Shown: in pieces, positions 1 to 7,900 of the stretch
How the letters are laid out: every line of letters begins with the position of its first letter
How positions within the stretch are numbered: the stretch's first letter is position 1
Origin: Chloroflexota bacterium
Lineage (GTDB): Bacteria; Chloroflexota; Anaerolineae; Anaerolineales; Villigracilaceae
Direction of reading: 5' to 3'
DNA length: 64,000 nucleotides
NCBI GenBank assembly: GCA_016213105.1
Contig: JACRBN010000010.1
Coordinates: 1-64,000 of the forward strand
Made by a program: the position numbers and the translations under genes
Notes under the pieces: generated by a model
Told to the model about the DNA's origin: nothing
Databases searched by the model: none
What the model saw: the letters and a program-made list of their open reading frames with translations, nothing else

Positions 1-122
1 CCTTTGGTTGGTTGGGTCGCTATCGCCGATTGGCTCGCGATTATGAACATACAACCTTATCCAGTGAAACCATGACCTATATTGCCAGCGTTCGCCGTAT
101 GCTCAAGCTGGTGGCTACCTGA
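1..122 (+). mobile_element. IS5-type transposase, C-terminal end only
   Basis: The window opens inside a reading frame that starts at base 3 and ends with TGA at 120-122. Its 39 visible residues include FGWLGRYRRLARDYE followed by SETMTYIASVRRMLK. This matches the C-terminal signature of IS5-family transposases, in which the last catalytic glutamate region is followed by an R-R-L-x-x-D-Y-E segment and a short helix. The 5' part lies outside the window, so completeness cannot be judged. The downstream inverted repeat of the element was not identified. It lies next to a Roco gene and to other decayed genes, which fits an accessory patch. Family assignment is from motif recognition only. Confidence 0.72.
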
Positions 123-483
123 CTTTTCATACACTCTCTAAGGTCTTCTTCTGAAATTTTAATTAAAAACTTTTGAGATTTATCTAAGTTGAGGTGACCT
201 TGTATTTCCTTGGGATTTTTCTTATTAAACATTTTTGCCTCAATGGTTTTTGAGCTAATTGGGTTTGGGTGATGCAGTTAAGTTCAATTCAACACTGCTT
301 TGGCTAATGATCTAAGTTCTCGGCTCCTGCTGCAAACATTGTTGCTTCAATAATCCGCCGCTTCGCTGGTTTCGACTTCACCCCTAGCCCATCTCACGCG
401 GGAGAGGAGAATCTGTTGCATTTGTTATTATTGGCGAATTCCCAATCAGGGAAGATGGCTTGTCTCATAATGTCGTTCATATT
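123..483. other. Intergenic, no gene recognised
   Basis: This is an AT-rich stretch between the transposase tail and the 3' end of the Roco gene. I see no open frame with family features, no RNA gene and no convincing terminator. Bases around 380-415 hold a short C-rich/G-rich inverted motif of a kind often found dispersed between genes. The sequence around 415-425 (GTTGCATTT) recurs near 3697, upstream of the same Roco gene. Confidence 0.5.
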
Positions 484-3400
484 CTAATACTCACCCGTAA
501 ACTTCTCGTGGACCCAGAGGAACTCCTGGCGTTTGTTCATTACGCGGACGAGACCGCCAAAGCCAGGGTCTTTGGCTTTGAGCAGGGCGTGGAGTTCGCG
601 CAGGGTTGAGCCGTCAGAGCGGAGGGCGACGCCATGTTCGAGTTTGGTGGAATCCGCGGTGCCGAGGAAGTCGCCGATCTTGGCGGTTTCGCCGAGTGCC
701 CCGTCAATGATGGATTTGCCGAAGGCGAGTTGTTCTTCGATGAGTTTGTAGGCGGTTTCATCCAGCGCGAGTTTGACGGCGGAGGAGGCAACGGGGAGTA
801 CCATGCCCAGCGTGCCTGTCAGGAATTTCAAATAGGGGCTGGCTTTCTTGAACCATTCACGCTCCAGTTCGAGGTCGTAGACGCCTTTCTTCATGTCGCC
901 GTTGTTCAGAACGGGGAGCGGCAGGCGCGAATGTTCACACCATAAGACGAGGCGGAATTTTTCACGAATCCAGGTTCTGGGATTGAACGTTCTGCGGTCA
1001 ACGGGGAAGAAACTGAACAGGCGCGGACCTTCTTTGGCTTCGTCGGTGAGGACTTGCAGCAGGTCGGTATAGGTTTTGTCCACTTGGGAGAGAATGCGGC
1101 GCGAGGTGACGTTGACTTCATCCAGTTTGTCTTTGATGGCGGCGAATTCAGATTGCAAATCCACCAGTGAGATTTGTTGTGCGGCAGCGGGTGCGTTGCG
1201 AAGAAGCAAATCAATATCCTGCCATTTGTTACAAGTGGGACATGGATATTTTGGCTGTCCATCGCGTTTGCTTTCAATCAAATTGCTCACATTATAAAGA
1301 CCTGCGCCAGGCATATTCTTTCCGCAGGGTTCAACGCACGGAACCATCACGTCACAGCGCAAGCCTTCCCAAAAACTTTCGACGAGGAATTTCACTTCAC
1401 GGGTCAACATGCCGAGCAATCCTTCGGGGTACGGCGAGCGGACGGTAATGCGGACGTCGTTGCCCACGTGTTCGAGCAGCGCGCGGTTTTTGTATTCATC
1501 TTCCAGCACCAGCCCGCGCTGCCAGTGGACGCTGGCGTTGTAATCGGCGCGACCGAGGGAATATTTATGCAGGCGGACGATCAACTGGTAGAACAATCCT
1601 TCCGCGCTGGCAGATTGACCGTTGCTCGCGTCCACGATGTGACAGATTTGCGTTTGTTGGATATCACCAGACGCGGGAGAGGTTTTCCACGCGTCGGAAA
1701 TATTCTGCGGGCGGATATCGGGGACGAGTTGGCCGATGAGGCTGGTGGTGTCGGGGCGCAGCGTCGCTGCGCCCGTACGATCGGCGGCAGGATCAGCCAC
1801 ACGGTAGGAAAGATCGAAGCGTTCCATCAGGCGGAGAAAAATCGGGTGAAGAGTCGCTGGGTAACGAGAATCGTCCGCGCGGTTTTCGTCATCCCATAAT
1901 TGAGCGAGGCGCGAGAATTTCACCAAGCCGTGCGCGGTGCGCGTCGCTTCATCGTCGAGGACGTAACTCATGGCGGTGGCGAGCCAGTCGGGACGGAGGA
2001 TGACGATGTCGCGCAGGGTCGGGTCGTTTTCGTAATGCGTGAGATGACCGAGGTGGTGCGAGATGGTGATGAAGAGCCGCGCGATCTCATCATCCATGTT
2101 GTGGGCGCGGCAGATGTCGAGGACTTCACGCAAAGGCAGATACGGCGCGCCCATGTCTTGCAGGGCTTGACGGACATCGGCAAAACTCTTCGGCACGGAG
2201 CGACCGACTTCGGGCAGGCTCGCGGCGACACTGGCAATGGCGCGTTTGAGTTCATCAATGCCTTTGCGATTGCCGTGCGCGTCGGGTTTGCTTTCGACGA
2301 AGAAAAAATCCACGACGGTTTCCTTGCCGAATAAGTCCCAAAGTTCCTGACGATCAATATCGGGCTGACGCTGCTGCGGTCCGCCGTGCGTGGCGACGAC
2401 GAGAATCTTCGCGCTCGGCTCGCGGCGCTTGACGAGTTGAATCCATTCCTTGACTTGTCCTGCCTGCGAACCTTCGCGCGGCTTCCAGACGACGAGATAG
2501 ACGGCGGGTGCGCTGAAGAATAATTGATGTGTGGGACGGTACACCCGCTGTCCGCCAAAGTCCCAGGCGTTGAGGGTGATGGAGGTTTGGGAGTCTATCG
2601 CAGAAATATTTACTTGTTGAATTTCAATACCATGCGTAGAAGATAACCCTTCAACAAATGGCTCGTCACGCAACGCGCTAAGCAAACAAGTCTTGCCTAC
2701 TTCGCCCTCGCCAATGAGGATGAGTTTGGCTTCATTTAGAGTAATTTGTGCAGGGATGTTGGCGTGCAGATAGGTTTTAAGAGCATTTAATCCTTGTTTA
2801 TATGCAGTGGATAGTTCGGGCGTAAAGGGGTTTTCACTGAATTTTATATCGTCAAAACATTTGAGTCTTACTAATTCAGGAGGTAAGTCAGATAATTGAT
2901 TATTGGATATATCTAGCAACTGCAACTGTTCTAAATTACTTAACCACCTTGGTAATATTTTTAGATTATTGTTGGAAATCTCCAATGACCGCAATTGAAT
3001 GAGCCCACTAAATTTTTCTGGAAGAATCGATATGTTGTTACCTATAAGATTTAGAGACAGCAACTGCACTAGTTTCCCAAGCGGCTCTGGAAATGCTGAA
3101 AATTTATTATAGGAAATATTCAAAGACTCTAATCGTGTAAGATCGCCAAATCTCTGCGGAAGTGTTGTTAGTTGATTGTTAGTTAAATCTAATGATCTTA
3201 ATTGGGCAAGGTTGCCAAACGACTCTGGTAGCGATGCAATCTTATTTGCAGATGCATTTATCGATTGTAATTGCGCGAGATTATCAAGCCACTCTGGCAA
3301 GAATGCGAGCTCGTTGTCGGCAATGTCCAAAGATTCTAAATACGCGAGGTGGACAAGAGAGTCTGGTAGCACCTCTAATTTATTGCGACGTAAGTTTAGA

Positions 3401-3543
3401 GATCGTAAAGATATTAACGCTCCAATTGACTCAGGTAGTTCACTTAAATCCATTTTTCCAAGGTTAAGCTTTGTTGCATTTGAATGGATTGCCTCCTCAA
3501 TTAATTTTTCAGCAATACGATATGAGTCATTGTGTAATGCCAT
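484..3543 (-). CDS. Roco family protein A (LRR-Roc-COR GTPase)
   Basis: A 1019-residue cytoplasmic protein. Residues about 24-250 form ten 23-residue leucine-rich repeats of the xxLxxLxLxxNxLxxLPxx type. A Roc GTPase domain follows, with P-loop GEGEVGKT near 276-283, switch II DFGGQ near 331 and a G4-like VATHGG near 386, then a COR dimerisation region to about 700. A cysteine cluster (about 730-790, including CPTC) and a C-terminal block ending with GGLVRVMNKRQEFLW complete it. Roco proteins are dimerisation-regulated GTPases; no kinase domain is present. The LRR part is AT-rich while the GTPase-COR part matches the chromosome. The core is almost identical to the protein encoded at 30804-34019. 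Ligand and output are unknown. The NACHT partner gene expected upstream survives only as scraps. Confidence 0.9.
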   Translation of the reverse strand: MALHNDSYRIAEKLIEEAIHSNATKLNLGKMDLSELPESIGALISLRSLNLRRNKLEVLPDSLVHLAYLESLDIADNELAFLPEWLDNLAQLQSINASANKIASLPESFGNLAQLRSLDLTNNQLTTLPQRFGDLTRLESLNISYNKFSAFPEPLGKLVQLLSLNLIGNNISILPEKFSGLIQLRSLEISNNNLKILPRWLSNLEQLQLLDISNNQLSDLPPELVRLKCFDDIKFSENPFTPELSTAYKQGLNALKTYLHANIPAQITLNEAKLILIGEGEVGKTCLLSALRDEPFVEGLSSTHGIEIQQVNISAIDSQTSITLNAWDFGGQRVYRPTHQLFFSAPAVYLVVWKPREGSQAGQVKEWIQLVKRREPSAKILVVATHGGPQQRQPDIDRQELWDLFGKETVVDFFFVESKPDAHGNRKGIDELKRAIASVAASLPEVGRSVPKSFADVRQALQDMGAPYLPLREVLDICRAHNMDDEIARLFITISHHLGHLTHYENDPTLRDIVILRPDWLATAMSYVLDDEATRTAHGLVKFSRLAQLWDDENRADDSRYPATLHPIFLRLMERFDLSYRVADPAADRTGAATLRPDTTSLIGQLVPDIRPQNISDAWKTSPASGDIQQTQICHIVDASNGQSASAEGLFYQLIVRLHKYSLGRADYNASVHWQRGLVLEDEYKNRALLEHVGNDVRITVRSPYPEGLLGMLTREVKFLVESFWEGLRCDVMVPCVEPCGKNMPGAGLYNVSNLIESKRDGQPKYPCPTCNKWQDIDLLLRNAPAAAQQISLVDLQSEFAAIKDKLDEVNVTSRRILSQVDKTYTDLLQVLTDEAKEGPRLFSFFPVDRRTFNPRTWIREKFRLVLWCEHSRLPLPVLNNGDMKKGVYDLELEREWFKKASPYLKFLTGTLGMVLPVASSAVKLALDETAYKLIEEQLAFGKSIIDGALGETAKIGDFLGTADSTKLEHGVALRSDGSTLRELHALLKAKDPGFGGLVRVMNKRQEFLWVHEKFTGEY

Positions 3544-3671
3544 GATAATTACCTTTTATGGTGACGATAGACCTATCAGATTTTAAGTGAAAATTTAATC
3601 TCAGCGCTTCTTATGTTTTCTTTTCTGCTTGGGAATAGGCTTCATTATGCGGCATGGCCCCCCCTTTCTAA

Positions 3672-3691
3672 CTTCCCCCAAGCGGGGGAAG
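3672..3691. repeat. Short GC hairpin upstream of Roco A
   Basis: Eight-base perfect arms CTTCCCCC and GGGGGAAG flank a four-base loop. It sits between the NACHT 3' remnant and the Roco A start. It could be a terminator-like or REP-type hairpin, but there is no U-tract on either side, so the role is open. Confidence 0.5.
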
Positions 3692-3718
3692 GATTGTTGC
3701 ATTTTTGACAAGAGTTTT

Positions 3719-3743
3719 GATGAATCATTTTTAGTTTCCCTTT
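3719..3743 (-). pseudogene. 3' remnant of a NACHT gene upstream of Roco A
   Basis: Read on the minus strand, these 25 bases are identical to bases 30716-30740 of the intact cassette. That stretch holds the last codons (K-G-N-stop) of the NACHT gene and its spacer to Roco B. The similarity continues imperfectly for about 20 more bases (AAACTC..GTCAAAAA). Together with the 5' scrap at 4299-4433 it shows that a NACHT gene once stood directly upstream of Roco A and lost its middle. Confidence 0.75.
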
Positions 3744-3754
3744 AAGGTCTTAAC

Positions 3755-3870
3755 CATGATTTTCTTGATTTACTTGATTACCATGATGGATTACCCTGAT
3801 TTGCAGGACTCCCAATCAAGGTAATCCTCTAATCCTTTCAATCATGGTTAAGACTTTTCATCATGGTTAA
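3755..3870. repeat. TTGATTACCATGATT-type repeats, proximal copy
   Basis: Reiterated variants of TTGATTACCATGATT and AATCATGGTTAAG run through this stretch and overlap the 3' end of the GxxExxY gene. The same words recur on the other side of that gene at 4240-4320, so the gene is bracketed by related repeats. I have no name for the family. Confidence 0.65.
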
Positions 3871-4240
3871 GAAGCTTGTTATTGTGAACTCTTTTGAATT
3901 GTAAACTCTTTGCGCCGAAATTGATGAGCAGTCCGATCTCCATTTTATACGCTTCGAGATAATTCATGGCCTGGGCGAGGTGGACATCTTCCAATTGAAT
4001 GACGGCTTTGATCTCGACCATGATCAGTTTTTCAACGAAGAAGTCCACGCGGCGGGTGCCGATCTCCTGTCCGCGATAGAAGATGGACATTTCCTTTTCT
4101 GGCTCGAATGCAAGGCTTTGATAGGGCATTTCGATTGTCATTGCGCGCTGGTAGATTTTTTCCTGAAAGCCGTTGCCCAGCGTGGAGTGGACTTTCATGG
4201 CGGCGGCAATAATGCGGCGAGTCAAATCTTCATGTTGCAT
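3848..4240 (-). CDS. GxxExxY family protein
   Basis: A 130-residue soluble protein of the GxxExxY (PDDEXK_3-like) family. The signature is seen as LGNGFQEKIYQ near residues 20-30, and the core RRVDFFVEKLIMVEIKA carries acidic and E-x-K residues in the pattern of PD-(D/E)xK nucleases. Length is typical. I place the start at the ATG at 4238-4240 because the further upstream frame only translates repeat sequence (GNQGNQG). The family has no settled function; nuclease activity is a fold-level inference. The gene occupies the gap left by a deleted NACHT gene and is flanked on both sides by related repeats, so it may have arrived as a repeat-borne cassette. Confidence 0.85.
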   Translation of the reverse strand: MQHEDLTRRIIAAAMKVHSTLGNGFQEKIYQRAMTIEMPYQSLAFEPEKEMSIFYRGQEIGTRRVDFFVEKLIMVEIKAVIQLEDVHLAQAMNYLEAYKMEIGLLINFGAKSLQFKRVHNNKLLNHDEKS

Positions 4241-4254
4241 ACCTTGATTTCCTT

Positions 4255-4287
4255 GATTACCATGATTGGGACCCAATCATGGTAATC
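4255..4287. repeat. Perfect 16-bp inverted repeat
   Basis: Arms GATTACCATGATTGGG and CCCAATCATGGTAATC are perfect complements around a single A. It lies just upstream of the GxxExxY start and is one unit of the repeat family also seen at 3755-3870. It could form a cruciform or mark the boundary of the inserted cassette. Confidence 0.85.
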
Positions 4288-4298
4288 CTCTAATCCTT

Positions 4299-4433
4299 CT
4301 AATCATGGTTGGATTTTTGGATGATGGTTTGCCATGCGGTATTATGATCCCCAATGATGACAACGCCACTCACATCTCCGCTGATGGAGACATTCTTATT
4401 CACAGGAGGAAGAGGCTCGTGATTCGATGTCAT
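4299..4433 (-). pseudogene. 5' remnant of a NACHT gene (44 codons)
   Basis: Read from the ATG at 4431-4433, the frame encodes a short tail, then NKNVSISGDVSGVVIIGDHN, then QTIIQK. The repeat sequence follows and gives a stop at 4299. The intact NACHT protein at 28971 begins with the equivalent DKRISIHGDVSGVVVVGDNN and NKQTIIQK. The match covers the start codon region and about 40 residues, in the same order and with the same spacing. The orientation is the same as Roco A downstream. This is therefore the 5' end of a second NACHT gene whose body has been deleted and replaced by the GxxExxY gene and repeats. Confidence 0.85.
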
Positions 4434-4543
4434 GGCTGTCAGCGGTCATCACCCCGCTGTATGTCAATTATACGTCAGCCTCTTGTAATTTTGCATAAAT
4501 TTCAAGACATTCCTTTTATCTTTCGTTCCCCGCTCCCTCCAAC

Positions 4544-4572
4544 AAAAAGGACGCCGACTCCCGCCAGCGTCC
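4544..4572 (-). terminator. Rho-independent terminator after scpB
   Basis: On the minus strand a GGACGC/GCGTCC stem with a 12-base loop is followed directly by TTTTTG. It lies 30 bases beyond the scpB stop codon. Confidence 0.7.
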
Positions 4573-4601
4573 CATCCTTCCTCTTTCGTCTTTCCTTTTC
4601 C

Positions 4602-5183
4602 CTATCCCTTCAACAACTCGACCTGCTTCTCGGCCTCGGACTCGGGCAGGGCCAGCGAGGGCAGTTCCATCAGCGAGTTGATGCCAAAGTGCTGCAAGAA
4701 CTCGGGCGTGGTCGAGTACAGGATCGGGCGTCCGGGACCGTCGGCGCGGCCCGATTCCAGGATCAGGCCCTTGCTCAACAGGCTCTTCATCATGCCGTCG
4801 CTGTTCACGCCGCGCACCGCGTCGATCTGCGGACGGGTGACGGGCTGCTGGTAGGCAATGATCGCCAGCGTCTCCAGCGCCGCGCGGCTCAGGTGGCTGA
4901 CCGCCTCCAAGCCGAGGAAGCGTTCCACCAGTTCGGCCATCTCGGGGGCCGAGGTCAACTGCACGCGGCCCATATGACGCTGCAACCGCAGGCCGCGGGC
5001 ATGCAGGGATTCCTCCAATTCCTTCAAGCCGCGCTCCACCACGGAATTGGTCACATCCAGGGCGGCCGCCAATTGCGCCAGAGCCACAGGCTCGGGGGCC
5101 ACGAATAACATGGCCTCCAGTTTCACCGCCAGGGTGGGTTCGGCCTGCGGCGCAGGGGTCGGATTGGTTTCAGAGTCGCTCAT
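4602..5183 (-). CDS. scpB: Segregation and condensation protein B
   Basis: A 193-residue ScpB, the winged-helix subunit that bridges the ScpA kleisin in the SMC condensin complex and helps chromosome segregation. Two tandem winged-helix domains are visible. The family block LSRAALETLAIIAYQQPVTR is followed by IDAVRGVNSDGMMKSLLSKG and GRPILYSTTPEFLQHFG, the usual ScpB order. I start at the ATG at 5181-5183 (MSDSETNP); the frame continues upstream but only through a dispersed repeat. The proline- and glutamate-rich N-terminus is likely disordered. scpA is not next to it. A terminator follows. Confidence 0.93.
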   Translation of the reverse strand: MSDSETNPTPAPQAEPTLAVKLEAMLFVAPEPVALAQLAAALDVTNSVVERGLKELEESLHARGLRLQRHMGRVQLTSAPEMAELVERFLGLEAVSHLSRAALETLAIIAYQQPVTRPQIDAVRGVNSDGMMKSLLSKGLILESGRADGPGRPILYSTTPEFLQHFGINSLMELPSLALPESEAEKQVELLKG

Positions 5184-5191
5184 GCTATAAT
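5164..5191 (+). promoter_or_regulatory. Candidate promoter for the lipoprotein pair
   Basis: TTGGTT, 16 bases, then TATAAT on the plus strand, overlapping the 5' end of scpB and 145 bases upstream of the lipoprotein start. The -10 is consensus; the -35 is weak. Confidence 0.35.
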
Positions 5192-5218
5192 TGCTCCCGT
5201 TCGAAAAATAGTTATTGA

Positions 5219-5317
5219 AACCCTTGCGAAGGTTCCGTTTGGCGCCCAAAAAAATGGAAACGATCAGAATTTTGGATCAAACAGGAATCTCGTTTCATTC
5301 CAAACCTTCGCAAGGTT
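5219..5317. repeat. 98-bp element bounded by AACCTT palindromes, copy 1
   Basis: A near-palindrome of the form AACC(C)TTGCGAAGGTT at the left end and AACCTTCGCAAGGTT at the right end enclose about 68 bases of unrelated sequence. An element with the same ends and almost the same length lies at 18584-18681. It looks like a small non-autonomous palindromic element (REP/MITE type). Confidence 0.65.
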
Positions 5318-5336
5318 GTTTACCAGTCAGGACAAA

Positions 5337-5900
5337 ATGAAGAAATTAGCCTTCCCGTTCCTCATCTTTACCCTTGCGCTGGCCTCACTGGCCTGCACAG
5401 TCTTTATTGGCGGACCCGACTACCCGACCGAAGCCATCCCCGTCTCCACCGAGGCCGCGCAAAGCATCCAGGACCAGGTCAAGCAGGCCATCGAAGCCGG
5501 CGCGCTCACGGGCACGGCCACCTTCCAGATCAACGAGTCGCAGTTGACCTCCTACCTGACCTACAAACTGCAAAGCCAGGCCGACCCGTTCATGACCGAG
5601 CCCAAGATCTTTCTGCGCGACGGCCAGATGCAGGTCTTCGGCAAGGTGCAGCGCGGCATGTTCGCGGCCAATGTGGCCATCGTCCTGGGGGTGGGCATCG
5701 ACGAAAACGGCGCGCCCAGCATACAGGTAATCTCCGCCGACTTCGGTCCCTTCGACGCGCCTGAGGGCCTCAACGACGCCATCAGCAAACTCGTCAACGA
5801 AGCCTACACGGGCTCGCTGGGGCCTGTCGCCACGGGCTTCCGCCTGCAGTCGATCACCATCGCCGACGGCCTGATGACCGTCAGCGGGCAGATCAAATAG
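5337..5900 (+). CDS. Predicted lipoprotein of unknown function
   Basis: A 187-residue exported lipoprotein. The N-terminus has lysines, a hydrophobic stretch and a lipobox ending ASLAC, so it should be lipidated and anchored outside the cytoplasmic membrane. The mature part has a helix (QSIQDQVKQAIEAGALTG), then alternating strands (ATFQINESQLTSYLTYKL, MQVFGKV) and a C-terminal TVSGQIK. This recalls YpmS/LmeA-like lipid-binding folds, but I cannot assign it. Start chosen at 5337, where MKK begins the signal; the longer frame adds repeat sequence. It lies 22 bases ahead of a second lipoprotein gene, probably in one operon. Confidence 0.8.
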   Translation: MKKLAFPFLIFTLALASLACTVFIGGPDYPTEAIPVSTEAAQSIQDQVKQAIEAGALTGTATFQINESQLTSYLTYKLQSQADPFMTEPKIFLRDGQMQVFGKVQRGMFAANVAIVLGVGIDENGAPSIQVISADFGPFDAPEGLNDAISKLVNEAYTGSLGPVATGFRLQSITIADGLMTVSGQIK

Positions 5901-5922
5901 CGGCTGGATTATACCGCAGGAC

Positions 5923-7506
5923 ATGACCCGCCCCCGCCCCCTCAGCCTGTTGACCGTTTTCCTGGCCGCCGTCCTCCTGACGGCTGGCTGCCGTTCCCCG
6001 CAGCTCGGCGGCGAAATCGGCATCACCATCCTGGCCGACAGCCAGACCTTCGACGTGCAGGTGCAGGCGGGCAGCACCGTCATCCAGGCGCTGCAGCAGG
6101 CGGGCGTCGCCCCGGGCGACCTCGACCGCGTCGACCCGCCCTACTACACCGTGCTCGGCGACGGCGACCAGATCAAACTGACCCGCGTGCGCGAGGAGTT
6201 CCAGACCGAGATCCAGGTGCTGCCCTACGAGCGGCAGACCATCCGCAACGAAACCCTGCCCGAGGGCGAGACGCGCCTGGTGCAGGCGGGCGTCAACGGC
6301 CAGCAGGAGATCACCCTGCGCCGCACCACCGAGGACGGCGTCGAGGTCAGCCGCTCGGTGGTCAAGACCGTCATCCTGCAGGAGGCCGCGCCCGAGATCG
6401 TCATGGTCGGCGCGCAGACCTCCTTCACGCCGCTCAACATCCCCGGCAACCTGGTCTACCTGGCGGGCGGCAACGCCTGGGCGATGGACTCGTCCACCGC
6501 CAACCGCCGCCTGATCGTCAACACCGGCGACCTGGACGGGCGCGTCTTCATCCTCTCGCCCAACGGCGAGTACCTGATCTTCACGCGCAAGTCGAAGAAG
6601 CCCGCCTCCGAGGAGATCAACACCCTGTGGGCCGTGCGCGTCAGCAACACCACGCCCAAGCCGGTCTACCTTGAAGCCAAGAACGTGGTGCATTTCGCGG
6701 CCTGGATCCCCGGCACGAACTCGGTGGCCTACTCCACGGTCGAGCCGCGTGCCACCTCCCCAGGCTGGCAGGCCAACAACGACCTCTGGCGCGTCAGCAT
6801 CACGGGCGGCGCGCCGCGCAAGATGCTGGATGCCTCCAGCGGCGGCGTGTACGGCTGGTGGGGCATGTCCTTCGCCTACTCGGCCGACGGACGCCTGGCC
6901 TACGTCCGCCCCGACGGGATCGGGCTGGTCGACCAGGACGGCGGCTACCTCAAGCCGATGATGGAGATCACCCCGCTCAACACCCACAGCGACTGGGCCT
7001 GGATCCCCGGCCTGGCCTGGGGCGCGGACGGCAAGACGCTCTACGTCACCACCCACGCTTCGGCGCCCGCCCCCTTTACCGACGAGGAGTCGCCCTACTT
7101 CGACCTGAGCGCCGTCTCGCTCGAAAACAAGGTCACGGTTCCGCTCGCCCTGCAAACGGGCATGTTCGCCTACCCCTCCGCCTCGCCCGTCCGCCAAAGC
7201 GGCACGGAGAAGGTCTACCAGGTGGCCTATCTGCAAGCCATCTTCCCCGACCAGAGCGAATCCAGCCGCTACCGCCTGGCCGTGATGGACCGCGACGGAT
7301 CGAACCATCGCGTGTTATTCCCTCCGCAGGACACGGGCGGCATCGAACCGCAGACCCCCGCCTGGGCGCCCGAGCCCATCCCCGGCCAAACGGGGGATTT
7401 CATTGCAGTGGTCTATCAGGGTAATCTATGGATGATCGACAGCGGCAGCGGCCAGGCCTTCCAGGTCACCGGCGACGGGTTGATCACGAGAATTGATTGG
7501 AAGTAA
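5923..7506 (+). CDS. Lipoprotein with DUF348/G5 domains and a beta-propeller-like region
   Basis: A 527-residue lipoprotein with lipobox LLTAGC at about residues 20-25. Residues about 30-90 resemble the ubiquitin-like DUF348 module (TFDVQVQAGSTVIQALQQAG). Residues about 92-165 form a G5 domain, recognised from EIQVLPYERQTIRNETLPEG and the VVKTVILQE end. The remainder has repeated strand motifs of TolB/WD40-like propellers (NAWAMDSSTANRRLIVNTG, GRVFILSPNGEYLIF, LWMIDSGSG). G5 domains are linked to cell-surface sugar or peptidoglycan binding, so an envelope role is likely. The domain calls are by eye. Very GC-rich codon use produces a long spurious antisense frame here. Confidence 0.82.
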   Translation: MTRPRPLSLLTVFLAAVLLTAGCRSPQLGGEIGITILADSQTFDVQVQAGSTVIQALQQAGVAPGDLDRVDPPYYTVLGDGDQIKLTRVREEFQTEIQVLPYERQTIRNETLPEGETRLVQAGVNGQQEITLRRTTEDGVEVSRSVVKTVILQEAAPEIVMVGAQTSFTPLNIPGNLVYLAGGNAWAMDSSTANRRLIVNTGDLDGRVFILSPNGEYLIFTRKSKKPASEEINTLWAVRVSNTTPKPVYLEAKNVVHFAAWIPGTNSVAYSTVEPRATSPGWQANNDLWRVSITGGAPRKMLDASSGGVYGWWGMSFAYSADGRLAYVRPDGIGLVDQDGGYLKPMMEITPLNTHSDWAWIPGLAWGADGKTLYVTTHASAPAPFTDEESPYFDLSAVSLENKVTVPLALQTGMFAYPSASPVRQSGTEKVYQVAYLQAIFPDQSESSRYRLAVMDRDGSNHRVLFPPQDTGGIEPQTPAWAPEPIPGQTGDFIAVVYQGNLWMIDSGSGQAFQVTGDGLITRIDWK

Positions 7507-7523
7507 CGTTATTGCAAAGTAAC

Positions 7524-7564
7524 GTCATTGCGAGGGAGCGCTCTTTGCGACCGAAGCAATCTCA
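7524..7564. repeat. REP-1 (GTCATTGCGAGG...GAAGCAATCTCA)
   Basis: A dispersed repeat that starts GTCATTGCGAGGGAGCG and ends CGAAGCAATCTCA. Related copies are at 11161-11290 and 13100-13140. All lie between genes. Confidence 0.75.
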
Positions 7565-7835
7565 CTGCTCCCGCTGGATTTATAATCCAGCGGCCAGCGG
7601 GACGAATGAATATCGCGCTACGGCAAACACACCCACGGGAACTGGCGGATTACAAATCCGCCAGGAGCAAAAGTCTCCCGCATTGCTCCCGCTGGATTTG
7701 TAATCCAGCGGCCGGCGGGACGAATGAATATCGCGCTACGGCACACGCTCCCACGGGAACTGGCGGATTACAAATCCGCCAGGAGCAAAAGGCCCCCGCA
7801 CTGCTCCCGCTGGATTTGTAATCCAGCGGCCTGCG
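7565..7835. repeat. 118-bp tandem repeat, about 2.3 copies
   Basis: Units begin at 7565, 7683 and 7801, so the period is 118 bases. Each unit has two palindromes, GCTGGATTTGTAATCCAGC and TGGCGGATTACAAATCCGCC, which share the core GGATTxxxAATCC. The third copy ends after its first palindrome. The copies differ by few substitutions. No protein-coding role is seen, and spacing and unit size do not fit CRISPR. Confidence 0.88.
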
Positions 7836-7900
7836 GATGAGCATACAACGAACGCCAAAATCACCGCTCTCGAAGAAAAGGGCGAGTCTTAGCAAATGTC

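Noticed and set aside
1-122. A complete insertion sequence
   Set aside because: Only the last 39 codons of the transposase are in the window and no terminal inverted repeat could be paired.
484-4433. Assembly duplication explaining the two Roco genes
   Set aside because: The LRR heads, parts of the COR region and the downstream flanks differ clearly, so the copies are distinct loci rather than one sequence placed twice.
5893-7308. A 471-codon open frame on the minus strand
   Set aside because: It is exactly antisense to the G5-domain lipoprotein, has no family features and an unnatural Gly/Ala/Asp/Val composition. GC-rich third positions keep the opposite strand open.
7565-7835. CRISPR array
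   Set aside because: The 118-base period is too long, the units are near-identical throughout with no unique spacers, and no cas gene is present.
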